5,753 bases of DNA from Alphaproteobacteria bacterium UBA4588 (GTDB taxonomy: Bacteria; Pseudomonadota; Alphaproteobacteria; Puniceispirillales; Puniceispirillaceae), in assembly GCA_002387605.1 (NCBI GenBank), contig DGJU01000055.1, positions 6,330 through 12,082 on the forward strand, given 5' to 3'. Numbering within the stretch: the first letter of the stretch is position 1; each line of letters starts with the position of its first letter. Of the stretch, positions 1 through 5,351 are shown one piece after another. The notes under the pieces were generated by a model. That model did no database searches and was not told where the DNA came from. It worked only from the letters and a program-made list of their open reading frames with translations. A program made the position numbers and the translations under genes.

Positions 1-24
1 CTTTCGGGAAAAAGGGTCGGATAG
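1..24 (+). CDS. Possible 3' end of an upstream gene (partial)
   Basis: Read from base 1, the first frame gives seven sense codons (LSGKRVG) and a TAG at 22-24 directly abutting the ATG of the glycosyltransferase at 25. This would suit a tightly packed operon whose preceding gene ends here, plausibly another envelope-glycosylation gene. Seven codons carry no family information, so the identity is unknown and the reading could be chance. The same stretch also carries the ribosome binding site AAAGGG (11-16) for the next gene. Confidence 0.25.
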   Translation, partial: LSGKRVG

Positions 25-807
25 ATGAGCGTTGCAGATGCATCAGAAAAGGTTGAAATTTCAGTCTTGGTGCCCGTGATGAATGAAGCGGGTAATATCC
101 GTCCGTTAATGAACGAGATAGCCGCTGTGTTCGCAGGGCGTTCATTCGAAATCCTCTACATCAATGATGGCAGCACAGATAATACCGCAAAGGAGCTTGC
201 AGAAGCAGGCGCTGCCATACCTCAATTACGCATCCTGAACCATGAGAATCGCTCGGGCCAGTCTGCAGCATTGCGGTCCGGATTATTTGCTTCCCGCGGC
301 GACATCATTGCCGTGCTTGATGGTGATGGCCAGAATATTCCGGCTGATTTTGCGCAGATAGAAAAAGCTTTGATAGGCGCGCGCCCTGCGTTGGGTATGG
401 CAGGCGGCGTGCGTACAAAGCGCCAAGATAGCTGGATAAAATTGCGGGCGTCGCACTGTGCAAAATGGATCCGTGCCAGCCTGCTTGGTGACAGTCATCC
501 TGATTCAGGGTGCGGCATTAAAATGGTTGATAGAGATATTTTCCTGAAACTTCCCTACTTTAATCATATGCACCGTTTTATGCCTGTTTTGGTGCGGCGT
601 GAGGGGGGTGTTGTTCTACCTGTGGCCGTTGGGCATCGTGCGCGGGAACGCGGCATATCCAAATATGGTGTCATTGACAGGCTCGTTGTTGGCATAACCG
701 ATATATTAGGGGTTATCTGGCTGATGAAGAGATCAGCTCACCCAGGCCATGTTAGTGAAACTGGTGTAACGTCGCGCGCCGACATGACCAAAAATAACGA
801 GGATTGA
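25..807 (+). CDS. Family 2 glycosyltransferase, DPM1/ArnC-like (polyprenyl-phosphate sugar transferase)
   Basis: A 260-residue GT-A fold glycosyltransferase of the dolichol/undecaprenyl-phosphate sugar synthase type. The family moves a sugar from a nucleotide donor to a polyprenyl phosphate on the cytoplasmic face of the inner membrane. Visible motifs in order: VPVMNEAGNI (16-25), NDGSTD (47-52), SGQSAAL (78-84 region), the metal-binding DxD-type DGDGQN (99-104), DSGCGIK (160-166), HRFMP (183-187) and HRARERGISKYG (204-215), which is the conserved loop of DPM1-like enzymes. A hydrophobic stretch near 218-234 may sit on or in the membrane; the two C-terminal transmembrane helices of full ArnC or GtrB proteins are absent. 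The ATG at 25 is preceded by AAAGGG with an 8-base gap. It ends one base before the LAB_N gene, so the two are probably co-translated. Sugar donor and final acceptor cannot be read from sequence. Confidence 0.9.
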   Translation: MSVADASEKVEISVLVPVMNEAGNIRPLMNEIAAVFAGRSFEILYINDGSTDNTAKELAEAGAAIPQLRILNHENRSGQSAALRSGLFASRGDIIAVLDGDGQNIPADFAQIEKALIGARPALGMAGGVRTKRQDSWIKLRASHCAKWIRASLLGDSHPDSGCGIKMVDRDIFLKLPYFNHMHRFMPVLVRREGGVVLPVAVGHRARERGISKYGVIDRLVVGITDILGVIWLMKRSAHPGHVSETGVTSRADMTKNNED

Positions 808-808
808 G

Positions 809-1171
809 ATGCTGTCACTTACGTCTGACCTAATCGGTCAGGGAGCATTATTTATCGGGTCATTATTGGTGGCGCTTCTGCCATTTCTGCCAGAGAGCAT
901 TGCGACGGACCCGGGCCAAATTATGATTATCATCGGGTTTTCAGGCCAAGGCCTGTTTGCGATGCGGTTTATTATTCAGTGGCTGAAATCCGAGACACAG
1001 AAAAAATCTGTTATTCCGATAGCCTTCTGGTATTTTTCAATTGGTGGCGGCCTTGTGCTGTTGCTTTATGCCCTCTGGCGCAAAGACCCTGTCATCATTT
1101 GTGGGCAAGGGCTTGGGCTGTTTATCTATTTGCGGAATCTTTATCTTATTTTCCGCAGTAAGGATGCTTAG
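809..1171 (+). CDS. LAB_N (lipid A biosynthesis N-terminal domain) membrane protein
   Basis: A small 120-residue integral membrane protein with about four hydrophobic helices (roughly 8-27, 36-57, 68-89 and 93-114). The conserved LAB_N pattern is present: G44 and Q47, RF (53-54), QW (57-58), SE (61-62), S67 and P70, FW (73-74), Y87, RKDP (91-94), GQ (99-100) and YLRN (107-110). This domain is best known as the N-terminal extension of some LpxB proteins; free-standing copies usually accompany DPM1-like glycosyltransferases and ArnT-like transferases. Its biochemical role is not settled; a part in flipping or presenting the lipid-linked sugar is inference. The start has a good ribosome binding site (GAGGA, 799-803, 5-base gap) inside the end of the preceding gene, indicating coupling. 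It converges on the EVE gene with a 9-base gap and no clear terminator. Confidence 0.88.
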   Translation: MLSLTSDLIGQGALFIGSLLVALLPFLPESIATDPGQIMIIIGFSGQGLFAMRFIIQWLKSETQKKSVIPIAFWYFSIGGGLVLLLYALWRKDPVIICGQGLGLFIYLRNLYLIFRSKDA

Positions 1172-1180
1172 GCCTATCTG

Positions 1181-1600
1181 CTAAAGAGCTGTCCTGCCCA
1201 TGTTAAGGATATAGCCCCATTCTTCTGCAGAAATAGGCACCACAGATAAGCGTGCCTGACGCACCAGAGCAAGCTGAGCCAGAGGCTGTTCTGCCTTAAT
1301 TTCAGCAAGCGTAACCGGCCGCACCATAGGCGCGATAGCCCGGACAGTCACCATCCCGAACCGGCCAGACGCATCGGTGGGATCTGGATGATAGGGGGCA
1401 ATCACATCAACAATCCCAACAATCTGTTTTTCCGCAACAGAGTGGTAGAAAAAACCGAGATCGCCAATATTCATAGCCTTCATATTATTGGCAGCTTGAT
1501 AATTGCGGACACCATCCCAGCCTTCGCCCGTGTCGCCTTTTTGAACCTGCTGGTCCCATGACCATGCGCCTGGTTCTGATTTAAAAAGCCAATATGCCAT
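1181..1600 (-). CDS. EVE domain protein (THYN1-like, PUA superfamily)
   Basis: A 139-residue protein made up almost entirely of one EVE domain. Hallmarks: YWLFKSEP (3-10) followed by W13 and W15, WDGVRNYQAANN (28-39), GDLGFFYHS (46-54), GIVDV (62-66) and the C-terminal LVRQARLSVVPIS (112-124). EVE domains resemble YTH and PUA domains and are thought to bind modified bases in nucleic acids; the aromatic residues would line the pocket. The natural ligand in bacteria is not known. It is the last gene of the tsaD-gpsA run, 40 bases after gpsA, with ribosome binding site AAAGG (1611-1607) and a 6-base gap. Being next to a tRNA-modification gene makes an RNA-related housekeeping role plausible (inference). 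Length is normal for the family and no residues look missing. Confidence 0.92.
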   Translation of the reverse strand: MAYWLFKSEPGAWSWDQQVQKGDTGEGWDGVRNYQAANNMKAMNIGDLGFFYHSVAEKQIVGIVDVIAPYHPDPTDASGRFGMVTVRAIAPMVRPVTLAEIKAEQPLAQLALVRQARLSVVPISAEEWGYILNMGRTAL

Positions 1601-1640
1601 TTAGGGCCTTTCTTTTGGATAACGGCACTGCCAGCCCGCG

Positions 1641-2624
1641 TTATTCAGTTCCTGTCTCACGGGCAAGCAGGCCAGCTATTGTCTGGGGGATGTCAGCCCC
1701 ATGATTCACAATTAGATTAACAGCTTCGCAAATCGGCATTGTTATGCCGAGCTGTTCTGCACGCTTCACAAGCCGGGCAGCTGAATGGCGTCCTTCAGCA
1801 AGTTGATTGCCGATAGCCGCGCCACTGCCAAGTGCAAATCCATATGCCATATTACGCGAATGCTGATTACTGCAGGACAGGACAAGATCGCCCATACCGG
1901 CAAGTCCCATGATTGTGGCTGGTTGCGCGCCAAGCTGGGAGGCAAGACGGGCTGTTTCGGCCAAGCCGCGCGTGACAAGGCCGGCGCGGGCATTATCACC
2001 AAGGGACTGACCAGCAGCAATGCCAGCAGCAATGGCGATGATATTTTTGATAGCGCCTCCAAGGGCTGCCCCTACGACGTCATTCCCGTGATAAACGCGT
2101 AATGAGGGAGCGCTGAAATGGGCTGAAATTTGGCCACTAAGCGCATCATCAGCGCTGGCAGCAAGAAGGGCGGTTGGTTTATCCTGAAGAACTTCATCAG
2201 CAAAAGAAGGTCCTGTTAGGATAGCAAATCGGCGGTTTGGATAATGCTGGGCCATATATTCGGGCAGAAACAGCCCGCCTCCATTACCATCAGGAACCAG
2301 CCCTTTTGCACAGAGAATAACCGGAACATCTGCTGCAGCATGCTCGTTGATAAGCGCGAGCGCATCTTCATAACCAGATATTGGCACAGCAAGATAAATA
2401 AAATCGGCGCCAGTCAAACAGGATGTATCTGATGTTGCTGTCAGCGAGGCGCGCAGGCGGATATCCTGAAGCTGGCGAATGTGACCGCGCTGGAGCGCGC
2501 TTGCTGTGTCCGCCGAGCGGGTCAGAACACAGCAATCCTGTCCATCAGTCTGGCGGAGTTTGTCAGCAAGGGCTGCCCCCCAACTTCCGCCGCCCATCAT
2601 GACAAGTGAGGGATGTGTGCTCAT
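1641..2624 (-). CDS. gpsA: Glycerol-3-phosphate dehydrogenase [NAD(P)+]
   Basis: A 327-residue cytosolic enzyme that reduces dihydroxyacetone phosphate to sn-glycerol-3-phosphate with NAD(P)H, supplying the backbone of phospholipids. The N-terminal Rossmann fold starts with GGGSWGAALA (11-20; the usual form is GAGSWGTALA), followed by CAKGL (105-109), GPSFADEV (138-145), and the catalytic-lysine helix GGAIKNIIAIAAGI (189-202, K193). The substrate-site segments are GDNARAGLVTRGLAE (209-223), GLAGMGDLVLSCS (240-252) and SRN (256-258). The length is typical. It lies 50 bases after tsaD and 40 bases before the EVE gene, so all three probably share a transcript. The ATG at 2624 places the GxGxWG motif at the expected distance, but the ribosome binding site is weak (GAGA, 2634-2631). 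The stop codon of a 13-residue mini-ORF overlaps the start as ATGA, so translational coupling is possible. Confidence 0.97.
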   Translation of the reverse strand: MSTHPSLVMMGGGSWGAALADKLRQTDGQDCCVLTRSADTASALQRGHIRQLQDIRLRASLTATSDTSCLTGADFIYLAVPISGYEDALALINEHAAADVPVILCAKGLVPDGNGGGLFLPEYMAQHYPNRRFAILTGPSFADEVLQDKPTALLAASADDALSGQISAHFSAPSLRVYHGNDVVGAALGGAIKNIIAIAAGIAAGQSLGDNARAGLVTRGLAETARLASQLGAQPATIMGLAGMGDLVLSCSNQHSRNMAYGFALGSGAAIGNQLAEGRHSAARLVKRAEQLGITMPICEAVNLIVNHGADIPQTIAGLLARETGTE

Positions 2625-2662
2625 ATCATATCTCGCATTCTACCGGCAGGTCTTCTGGTCAT
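2621..2662 (-). CDS. Possible 13-residue mini-ORF coupled to gpsA
   Basis: In the gap between tsaD and gpsA, an ATG at 2662 follows CAGGA with a 7-base gap. It opens a 13-codon frame (MTRRPAGRMRDMI) whose TGA overlaps the gpsA ATG as ATGA. gpsA itself has only a weak ribosome binding site, so re-initiation after this frame could help its translation. The peptide is arginine-rich and matches nothing I know. The frame is short enough to occur by chance, so this is a tentative call. Confidence 0.22.
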   Translation of the reverse strand: MTRRPAGRMRDMI

Positions 2663-2674
2663 TAGCTTATCCTG

Positions 2675-3754
2675 TTAGGAGCGAATACCGCGTCCCGGCG
2701 GCGGCGGCGCTTCATCATCAAGCGGCCAGCGTGGTCTGGGAGCAAAGGTAAGTGGGCTTGTCCTGTTTAGCTGAAAATATTCGCATCCAACCCATGCAAT
2801 CATAGCCCCATTATCGGTACAGAGCGATAGCGGCGGTGTCGACAAGGTAAAACCCTCGGCTGTTGCAAGCTCTTGCAGAGCATGCCGGACTGTCTGATTG
2901 GCGGCAACCCCGCCAGCAACAACCAGCTGACGGCTTCCTGTTTCGTCATAAAACCGATGTAGGGCGCGTTTGGTGCGGGCAACAAGGCTATCGGCTATCG
3001 CTTGTTGAAGGGAGGCTGCGAAATCTGCAACTGATGGTGCATCCTGCCGGCCCTCTTTATGGGCATCATTTGCTGCCTGCCAGCGGGTCGCAACAGCTGT
3101 TTTAAGGCCAGAGAACGAGAAATGACAATCGGCGGCATTGCGGCGGGGGCGCGGCAGCTGGATAGCGTTTGGCTGTCCGCCAATCGCAGCTTTTTCAATT
3201 GCTGGCCCGCCAGGATAGCCAAGGCCAAGTACAGAAGCTGATTTATCAAACGCCTCACCGGCGGCATCATCCATTGTTGTGCCGTAGCGGGCATAAAGAC
3301 CGGGACCTCTGACACATAACAGCTGGGTATGACCGCCCGAGACAAGCAGCAGCAGATACGGAAATGCCAGCCCATCTGTGAGCCGGGCAGTCAGCGCGTG
3401 CCCCTCAAGGTGATTAACAGCGAAATAGGGCAGCTCTCTTGCCGCTGCTATCGCCTTTGCGCTCATCGTGCCAACAAGGACGCCGCCAATAAGCCCCGGG
3501 CCGCCGGTGGCTGCTATGCCATCAATATCATCAAAGCTGCAGCCTGCTTCTGATAAAGCTTGTTCGATAACCGGCCGGATAACATCTAGATGTTGGCGCG
3601 CTGCAATCTCAGGAACGACCCCGCCATAGCGGGCGTGAAGCTCAGCAGAGGACGCAATAATATTCGCATGCACGGTTCGGTCAGACGATACAATAGCAGC
3701 AGCTGTTTCATCACAGCTACTCTCAATGCCAAGAATGGTGCAGGCAGTGCTCAA
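2675..3754 (-). CDS. tsaD: tRNA N6-adenosine threonylcarbamoyltransferase
   Basis: A 359-residue TsaD (formerly Gcp/YgjD), which transfers threonylcarbamoyl from threonylcarbamoyl-AMP to A37 of tRNAs reading ANN codons, working with TsaB, TsaE and TsaC. ASKHA-fold motifs: GIESSCDETAAA (9-20), YGGVVPEIAARQH (43-55), GGPGLIGGVLVG (84-95), the metal ligands H115 and H119 in NHLEGH, VSGGHTQL (138-145), DDAAGEAFDK (162-171), FSGLKTA (214-220), AGGVAAN (280-286) and CTDNGAMIA (312-320) with the third ligand D314. The start codon is TTG: no ATG lies in frame upstream before a stop, the next Met is residue 97, and AAGGAA (3769-3764) lies 9 bases before the TTG. This first gene of the minus-strand run is divergent from gcvT. 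The proline-rich C-terminal tail (349-353) is not conserved in the family. Confidence 0.97.
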   Translation of the reverse strand: MSTACTILGIESSCDETAAAIVSSDRTVHANIIASSAELHARYGGVVPEIAARQHLDVIRPVIEQALSEAGCSFDDIDGIAATGGPGLIGGVLVGTMSAKAIAAARELPYFAVNHLEGHALTARLTDGLAFPYLLLLVSGGHTQLLCVRGPGLYARYGTTMDDAAGEAFDKSASVLGLGYPGGPAIEKAAIGGQPNAIQLPRPRRNAADCHFSFSGLKTAVATRWQAANDAHKEGRQDAPSVADFAASLQQAIADSLVARTKRALHRFYDETGSRQLVVAGGVAANQTVRHALQELATAEGFTLSTPPLSLCTDNGAMIAWVGCEYFQLNRTSPLTFAPRPRWPLDDEAPPPPGRGIRS

Positions 3755-3763
3755 CGTGCAAGG

Positions 3764-3769
3764 TTCCTT
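3764..3769 (-). promoter_or_regulatory. Ribosome binding site that fixes the tsaD TTG start
   Basis: On the minus strand AAGGAA lies 9 bases before the TTG at 3754. The frame upstream of the TTG has no ATG or GTG before the in-frame TAA at 3799-3797, and the conserved ESSCDETA block begins only 11 codons after the TTG. Together these make TTG the only sensible start; a TTG may also lower the translation rate. Confidence 0.7.
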
Positions 3770-3984
3770 ATCAAAGCGTTTTATGAGGGCTCTTTTTTAG
3801 GGTAAGCCTATCAGTTTTATCGTCTGTGACTACTCTGATCTGCTCACCTATTCAAGCGCCGCCGAAATAAAGCAGTTGATTATTCTGGTGCTGCCAAAAA
3901 GTGACAGATATACAGCATAAAAATTTTAATATTCCACCTATGGAAAAACATTGTTGCAAAAACCAGAACAACATCACAAATTTA

Positions 3985-4014
3985 TTGATATGACCTAGCA
4001 TTTTGTGAAATTAT
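3985..4014 (+). promoter_or_regulatory. Candidate gcvT promoter (sigma70-like)
   Basis: TTGATA (3985-3990; five of six bases of TTGACA) is followed after 18 bases by AATTAT (4009-4014; four of six bases of TATAAT), within the A/T-rich part of the intergenic region. Transcription would begin near 4021 and give a leader of about 110 bases before gcvT. The -10 match is weak and the spacing slightly long, so this is a reading by eye only. Confidence 0.3.
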
Positions 4015-4018
4015 TTCA
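4006..4018. promoter_or_regulatory. Perfect 13-base dyad, operator candidate for gcvT
   Basis: TGAAAT-T-ATTTCA is a perfect inverted repeat with 6-base arms around one T. It overlaps the candidate -10 box of the gcvT promoter, where a repressor would block or an activator would touch RNA polymerase. It also has the T-N11-A shape of LysR-type regulator sites; glycine cleavage genes of enterobacteria are controlled by a LysR-type protein, GcvA, but no regulator is encoded in this window, so the link is speculative. Confidence 0.35.
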
Positions 4019-4027
4019 GGAGCGGCA

Positions 4028-4123
4028 TAGCAGGATTAGGGTCTTTCATGCTGTCTGCTACTATCTTATGGCATTGCATCTGATGCTGCAGGTAAAGCCA
4101 TAGCATTGATGCAGATAAAGGGG
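4028..4123 (+). ncRNA. Potentially structured gcvT leader RNA (pseudoknot-capable)
   Basis: Three sets of complementary arms fit in under 100 bases. Stem A pairs 4028-4033 (TAGCAG) with 4055-4060. Stem B pairs 4066-4072 (TTATGGC) with 4097-4103 (six Watson-Crick pairs and one G-U). Stem C pairs 4075-4080 (TGCATC) with 4108-4113, with one more G-U at 4074/4114. B and C cross, which is the topology of an H-type pseudoknot. An alternative pairing (4078-4086 with 4103-4106 and 4112-4116) competes with both. The last arm ends three bases before the gcvT ribosome binding site, so folding could control translation. It does not match the conserved bases of SAM-II or glycine riboswitches as I know them. 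No covariation has been tested. Confidence 0.3.
4117..4123 (+). promoter_or_regulatory. gcvT ribosome binding site
   Basis: AAAGGGG lies 10 bases before the ATG at 4134, at the long end of normal spacing, and the spacer is nearly all T and A. It sits immediately after the 3' arms of the possible leader structure, so its access could depend on that fold. Confidence 0.6.
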
Positions 4124-4133
4124 CGTTTTTATT

Positions 4134-5267
4134 ATGTCGGAACAGACGATGCTTGCCAAAACTCCTCTGCATGCCTTTCATCTGAGCGAAGGCGCCAAAA
4201 TGAGCGGTTTTGCCGGCTATGATATGCCGCTTTCCTATACGCAAGGCGCTATTGCAGAACATCATCTATGTCGGACGGGCGCAGCGATTTTTGATGTCTC
4301 GCATATGGGCCAGATTGAGCTACGTGATAACACAGGCTCTGCAGAGGCAATCTTAGCTCAGCTTGAGACGATTATTCCTGCTAATCTGATTGGCTTGAAG
4401 GCCGGACGGCAGCGCTACGGTCTTTTTCTAAATAAAGATGGCGGCATTCTTGATGATTTGATGGTGGCAAATTATGGCACTCATGTCAGGCTTGTTGTGA
4501 ATGCTGCTTGTGTTGAGCAGGATATGGCGTGGATTTCAGGCCATTTGACGGATATGTCTATTACGCAGCTACAGCGCGCTCTTATTGCGCTTCAGGGACC
4601 ATCTGCTGGCGCGGCTTTTGCCGCCCTTGTCCCGGCGTCGGCTGACATGAGTTTTATGGATGCCTGTTCTTTGCACTGGAATGGGGTAGAGATTGAGGCA
4701 ACGCGGTCTGGCTATACTGGCGAGGACGGGTTTGAGATTAGCTGTCCTGATGCGGTTGCTGAAGACCTTGTCCGGGCGTTACTGGCGCATGATAATGTTG
4801 GCTGTGCCGGCCTGATTGCGCGCGATAGTTTGCGGCTTGAAGCTGGCTTGTGCCTTTATGGACAGGATATGGATGCCTCAACTAGTATTGTTGCGGCTAG
4901 TCTTGGCTGGGCCGTTCCCAAAATTCGGCGCACTGGCGGTGCCCGCATGGGAGGCTTTATTGGCGCAGATAGAACATTGGCTGAGTGTGATGCTGGGGCA
5001 GTATTCTGCCGGATAGGCGCTGTTGCCCCAAAAGGTGTGCCGCCACGCGCCGGTACTGAAATTTATACGAGCGAGACAGCGGAGGCGCCGGTTGGCAGAA
5101 TAAGCTCAGGCATGCCCGGGCCGTCTGTTGGTCAGCCCGTTACAATGCTACAATTGCCGCATGATATTGCTGTATCCGAGCTGCCGCTTTTTGCAGATGT
5201 CAGGGGGAAGCGCATTTTGTTGAGCCGAGCCGACATGCCGTTTTTCCCGCACCGGTTTCACAGATGA
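4134..5267 (+). CDS. gcvT: Glycine cleavage system T protein (aminomethyltransferase)
   Basis: A 377-residue folate-dependent aminomethyltransferase. It takes the aminomethyl group from the lipoyl arm of GcvH, releases ammonia and forms 5,10-methylene-tetrahydrofolate. Motifs: TPLHAFH (10-16), GAKMSGFAGYDMPLSY (20-35), FDVSHMGQ (53-60), RYGLFLNKDGGILDDLMV (94-111) with the aspartate pair 107-108 in the catalytic region, N123, ALQGP (152-156), GYTGEDGFEI (193-202), ARDSLRLEAGLCLYGQDMD (229-247) and RTGGARMGGF (266-275). The C-terminal barrel contains GRISSGMPGPSVGQPV (321-336) and ends with MPFFPHRFHR; this last part is somewhat divergent (TMLQLP where AMGYV-like residues are usual). Length is normal. 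It is the first gene of a gcvT-gcvH operon, divergent from tsaD, with a long leader that may be regulated. The ATG at 4134 has a clear ribosome binding site and puts the TPLH block at the expected distance. Confidence 0.97.
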   Translation: MSEQTMLAKTPLHAFHLSEGAKMSGFAGYDMPLSYTQGAIAEHHLCRTGAAIFDVSHMGQIELRDNTGSAEAILAQLETIIPANLIGLKAGRQRYGLFLNKDGGILDDLMVANYGTHVRLVVNAACVEQDMAWISGHLTDMSITQLQRALIALQGPSAGAAFAALVPASADMSFMDACSLHWNGVEIEATRSGYTGEDGFEISCPDAVAEDLVRALLAHDNVGCAGLIARDSLRLEAGLCLYGQDMDASTSIVAASLGWAVPKIRRTGGARMGGFIGADRTLAECDAGAVFCRIGAVAPKGVPPRAGTEIYTSETAEAPVGRISSGMPGPSVGQPVTMLQLPHDIAVSELPLFADVRGKRILLSRADMPFFPHRFHR

Positions 5268-5344
5268 GATAAAGCCAGTGGTGGCGCGATGGCGCATCAG
5301 GTAAGATAGATGAGTAAAACAAGATTATTTTTGAGGGATGTAGA
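5268..5344 (+). other. gcvT-gcvH spacer
   Basis: The 77-base gap contains a repeated TGGCGC (5282-5287 and 5290-5295), which allows only a 4-base GCGC stem and no T-run, so it is not a convincing terminator. The gcvH ribosome binding site GAGGGA (5333-5338) lies 6 bases before the ATG. A 13-codon frame begins at 5310 and runs into gcvH. Co-transcription of the two genes remains likely. Confidence 0.5.
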
Positions 5345-5351
5345 ATGCTAA
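5310..5351 (+). CDS. Possible 13-residue mini-ORF overlapping the gcvH start
   Basis: ATG at 5310 opens 13 codons (MSKTRLFLRDVEC) and a TAA at 5349-5351, overlapping the gcvH ATG at 5345 in another frame. Only AGG (5299-5301) eight bases upstream resembles a ribosome binding site. Because gcvH has a good site of its own, there is little need for coupling; this is probably a chance frame, listed because the gpsA start shows the same arrangement. Confidence 0.1.
   Translation: MSKTRLFLRDVEC

Larger units (their letters stand above)
3755..4133. other. Divergent intergenic region between tsaD and gcvT
   Basis: This 379-base region is the only long gene-free stretch and must hold the promoters of both the tsaD run and the gcv operon. 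Its middle (about 3910-4015) is clearly more A/T-rich than the neighbouring genes. From left to right it holds the tsaD ribosome binding site, a segment with partial likeness to a glycine aptamer (3822-3909), a small hairpin-capable dyad TTCCA/TGGAA (3932-3945), TTGTT/AACAA arms (3951-3971), a 13-base palindrome (4006-4018), and a potentially structured leader (4028-4123). I find no convincing tsaD promoter, no tRNA and no protein gene here; open frames across it are short and lack family likeness. Confidence 0.75.

Noticed and set aside
1165..1174. Identical TGCTTAGGCC at the stop codons of the LAB_N gene and gcvH (5701-5710)
   Set aside because: Several shared 10-base words are expected by chance in a window this size; both copies are mostly coding bases for Ala plus stop.
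1785..2102. 105-codon plus-strand frame inside gpsA, and similar frames within tsaD
   Set aside because: They are antisense or out-of-frame shadows of strongly conserved genes, with no recognisable motifs.
3788..3808. Terminator near the T-run at 3792-3797 before tsaD
   Set aside because: The GGCT/AGCC arms are only 4 bases and the T-run lies in the loop, not after the stem.
4019..4133. SAM-II riboswitch before gcvT, suggested by the pseudoknot topology and AAAGGGG
   Set aside because: The conserved bases of the SAM-II loops (such as the TGATTTAACC-like segment) are absent.
4011..4265. 84-codon minus-strand frame across the gcvT start
   Set aside because: It overlaps the conserved N-terminus of gcvT and has no family likeness; it is an antisense shadow.
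5282..5296. Hairpin terminator in the gcvT-gcvH spacer
   Set aside because: The stem is only 4 bases with no following T-run; the TGGCGC copies are direct, not inverted.
5310..5351. Mini-ORF overlapping gcvH as a coupled leader peptide, in parallel to the gpsA one (both 42 bases)
   Set aside because: Its ribosome binding site is poor, the overlap is not the ATGA type, and gcvH has a good site of its own; the equal length is probably coincidence.
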